A stretch of DNA of 64,000 bases, from positions 259,487-323,486 of the forward strand of contig CAZPVD010000004.1 of assembly GCA_964589935.1 (NCBI GenBank), read 5' to 3'. Positions 63,497-64,000 of this stretch are shown here, in pieces. Source of the stretch: VHCN01 sp964589935 (GTDB taxonomy: Bacteria > Verrucomicrobiota > Verrucomicrobiia > Limisphaerales > VHCN01). A program made the translations under genes and the position numbers. Position 1 is the stretch's first letter; each line of letters opens with the position of its first letter. The notes under the pieces are model-generated. The model was not told the origin of the DNA. It did not search any database and worked only from the letters and a program-made list of their open reading frames with translations.

Positions 63497-64000
63497 ATGA
63501 AAACAGGCCAACGATTCTCCCGGCGCACCTTCCTGCGCGGTGCCGGCGTCACGCTCGCTTTGCCGTTGCTCGAAGCGATGATTCCGCTCCGCGCGCAATC
63601 CGCCGCGCCGCCGCGCCGGATGATTTGCATCAACACCACGCTCGGCCTGCACACGCCGAATTTGTTTCCAACAGCACCGGGCAAGGACTACGAGTTGACG
63701 CCTTATCTCGAAACCATCCAGGAGTTCCGCAAGGACTTCACGGTCTTCTCCGGCCTGTCGCATCCCGAAGTGGATGGCGGGCATCCGGCGGAGCTGTGTT
63801 ACCTGACATCCGCCCCGCACCCGCGCGCGGACAATTTCAAGAACACCATCTCGCTCGATCAATACGCCATCGAGAAGCTCGTGCCGGACACGCGGTTCGG
63901 CTCGCTCACGCTGGCGTCGTCGTCGTCGCGCGGGCTTTCGTTCACGCGCAGCGGCGTGCCAATCCCGGCGGATGAACGGCCTTCGCGCGTGTTCAAAAAC
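63497..64000 (+). CDS. DUF1552 family protein, Tat-exported, 3' end outside window
   Basis: 168 codons visible from ATG 63497 to the right edge. The Tat signal is SRRTFLRGAGVTLALPLLEA. The sulfatase-like start reads MICINTTLGLHTPNLFPTA and continues with FTVFSGLSHPEVDGGHPAE and SLDQYAIEKLVPDTRFGSLT, typical of DUF1552 proteins. These are partners of DUF1592-type cytochromes, as here. Truncated only by the window. Confidence 0.92.
   Translation, partial: MKTGQRFSRRTFLRGAGVTLALPLLEAMIPLRAQSAAPPRRMICINTTLGLHTPNLFPTAPGKDYELTPYLETIQEFRKDFTVFSGLSHPEVDGGHPAELCYLTSAPHPRADNFKNTISLDQYAIEKLVPDTRFGSLTLASSSSRGLSFTRSGVPIPADERPSRVFKN

Overview
The window reads as chromosomal DNA of a high-GC, Gram-negative member of the PVC group, most likely Verrucomicrobiota of the Pedosphaera/Limisphaerales kind. 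The basis is gene content: DUF1549/DUF1553, DUF1501, DUF1592-type and DUF1552 'planctomycete cytochrome' proteins, tandem DUF1080 domains, Tat-exported Gfo/Idh/MocA and amidohydrolase proteins, a PulG-like pseudopilin with a short DG tail motif, plus TonB receptor and RND efflux genes that need an outer membrane. No rRNA, tRNA, CRISPR array or transposase was seen. Many genes lack a clear Shine-Dalgarno sequence, so several starts rest on signal peptides or family length.

Layout. 1-4740 (minus): amidohydrolase, radical SAM protein, HAD-like protein and a subtilisin-type protease cut by the window edge. 4837-5722 (minus): what looks like one integron-type gene cassette with an attC-like site, carrying a Cys-rich orphan gene and preceded by an AT-rich promoter/palindrome region. 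5930-7768 (minus): TypA. 7968-16934: tandem SGNH hydrolase, ROK-like kinase, pseudopilin, RlmI-like methyltransferase, two-domain DUF1080 lipoprotein, small membrane protein, Gfo/Idh/MocA protein and KdsD. 16938-17116: frameshifted fragment of an ArnT-like glycosyltransferase. 17223-20410: nitrilase-type hydrolase and two amidohydrolase-fold proteins. 20525-20670: frameshifted fragment of an endonuclease/exonuclease/phosphatase protein.

20748-31985 is the least familiar part. A membrane protein resembling fungal Pyr4-type terpene cyclases meets a TonB receptor end to end. The receptor diverges from a tight run of six genes: an Lcp/MpaB-type (DUF2236) haem oxygenase, two substrate-binding proteins with no permease or ATPase, a hybrid histidine kinase, a lone receiver, and a receiver-adenylate cyclase. 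I read it as a possible sense-and-respond unit for a hydrophobic, perhaps terpenoid, compound; that is inference.

32011-32790 (minus) encodes a metzincin-like protease. 33219-45500 is a complete urea module: outer-membrane porin, UrtABCDE uptake system, short HupE-like protein, UreD, fused UreAB, UreC, UreF and UreG. UreE is missing, and UreG has a His-rich N-terminus. 45660-51725 (minus) is a CzcCBA-type metal efflux operon headed by a small periplasmic protein. It diverges from a histidine kinase and an NtrC-type regulator, and a good sigma-54 promoter match lies in front of the efflux operon. 54926-64000 holds two exported cytochrome-type modules (DUF1549/1553 + prepeptidase-domain-like protein + DUF1501; DUF1592-type + DUF1552), the last one cut by the window edge.
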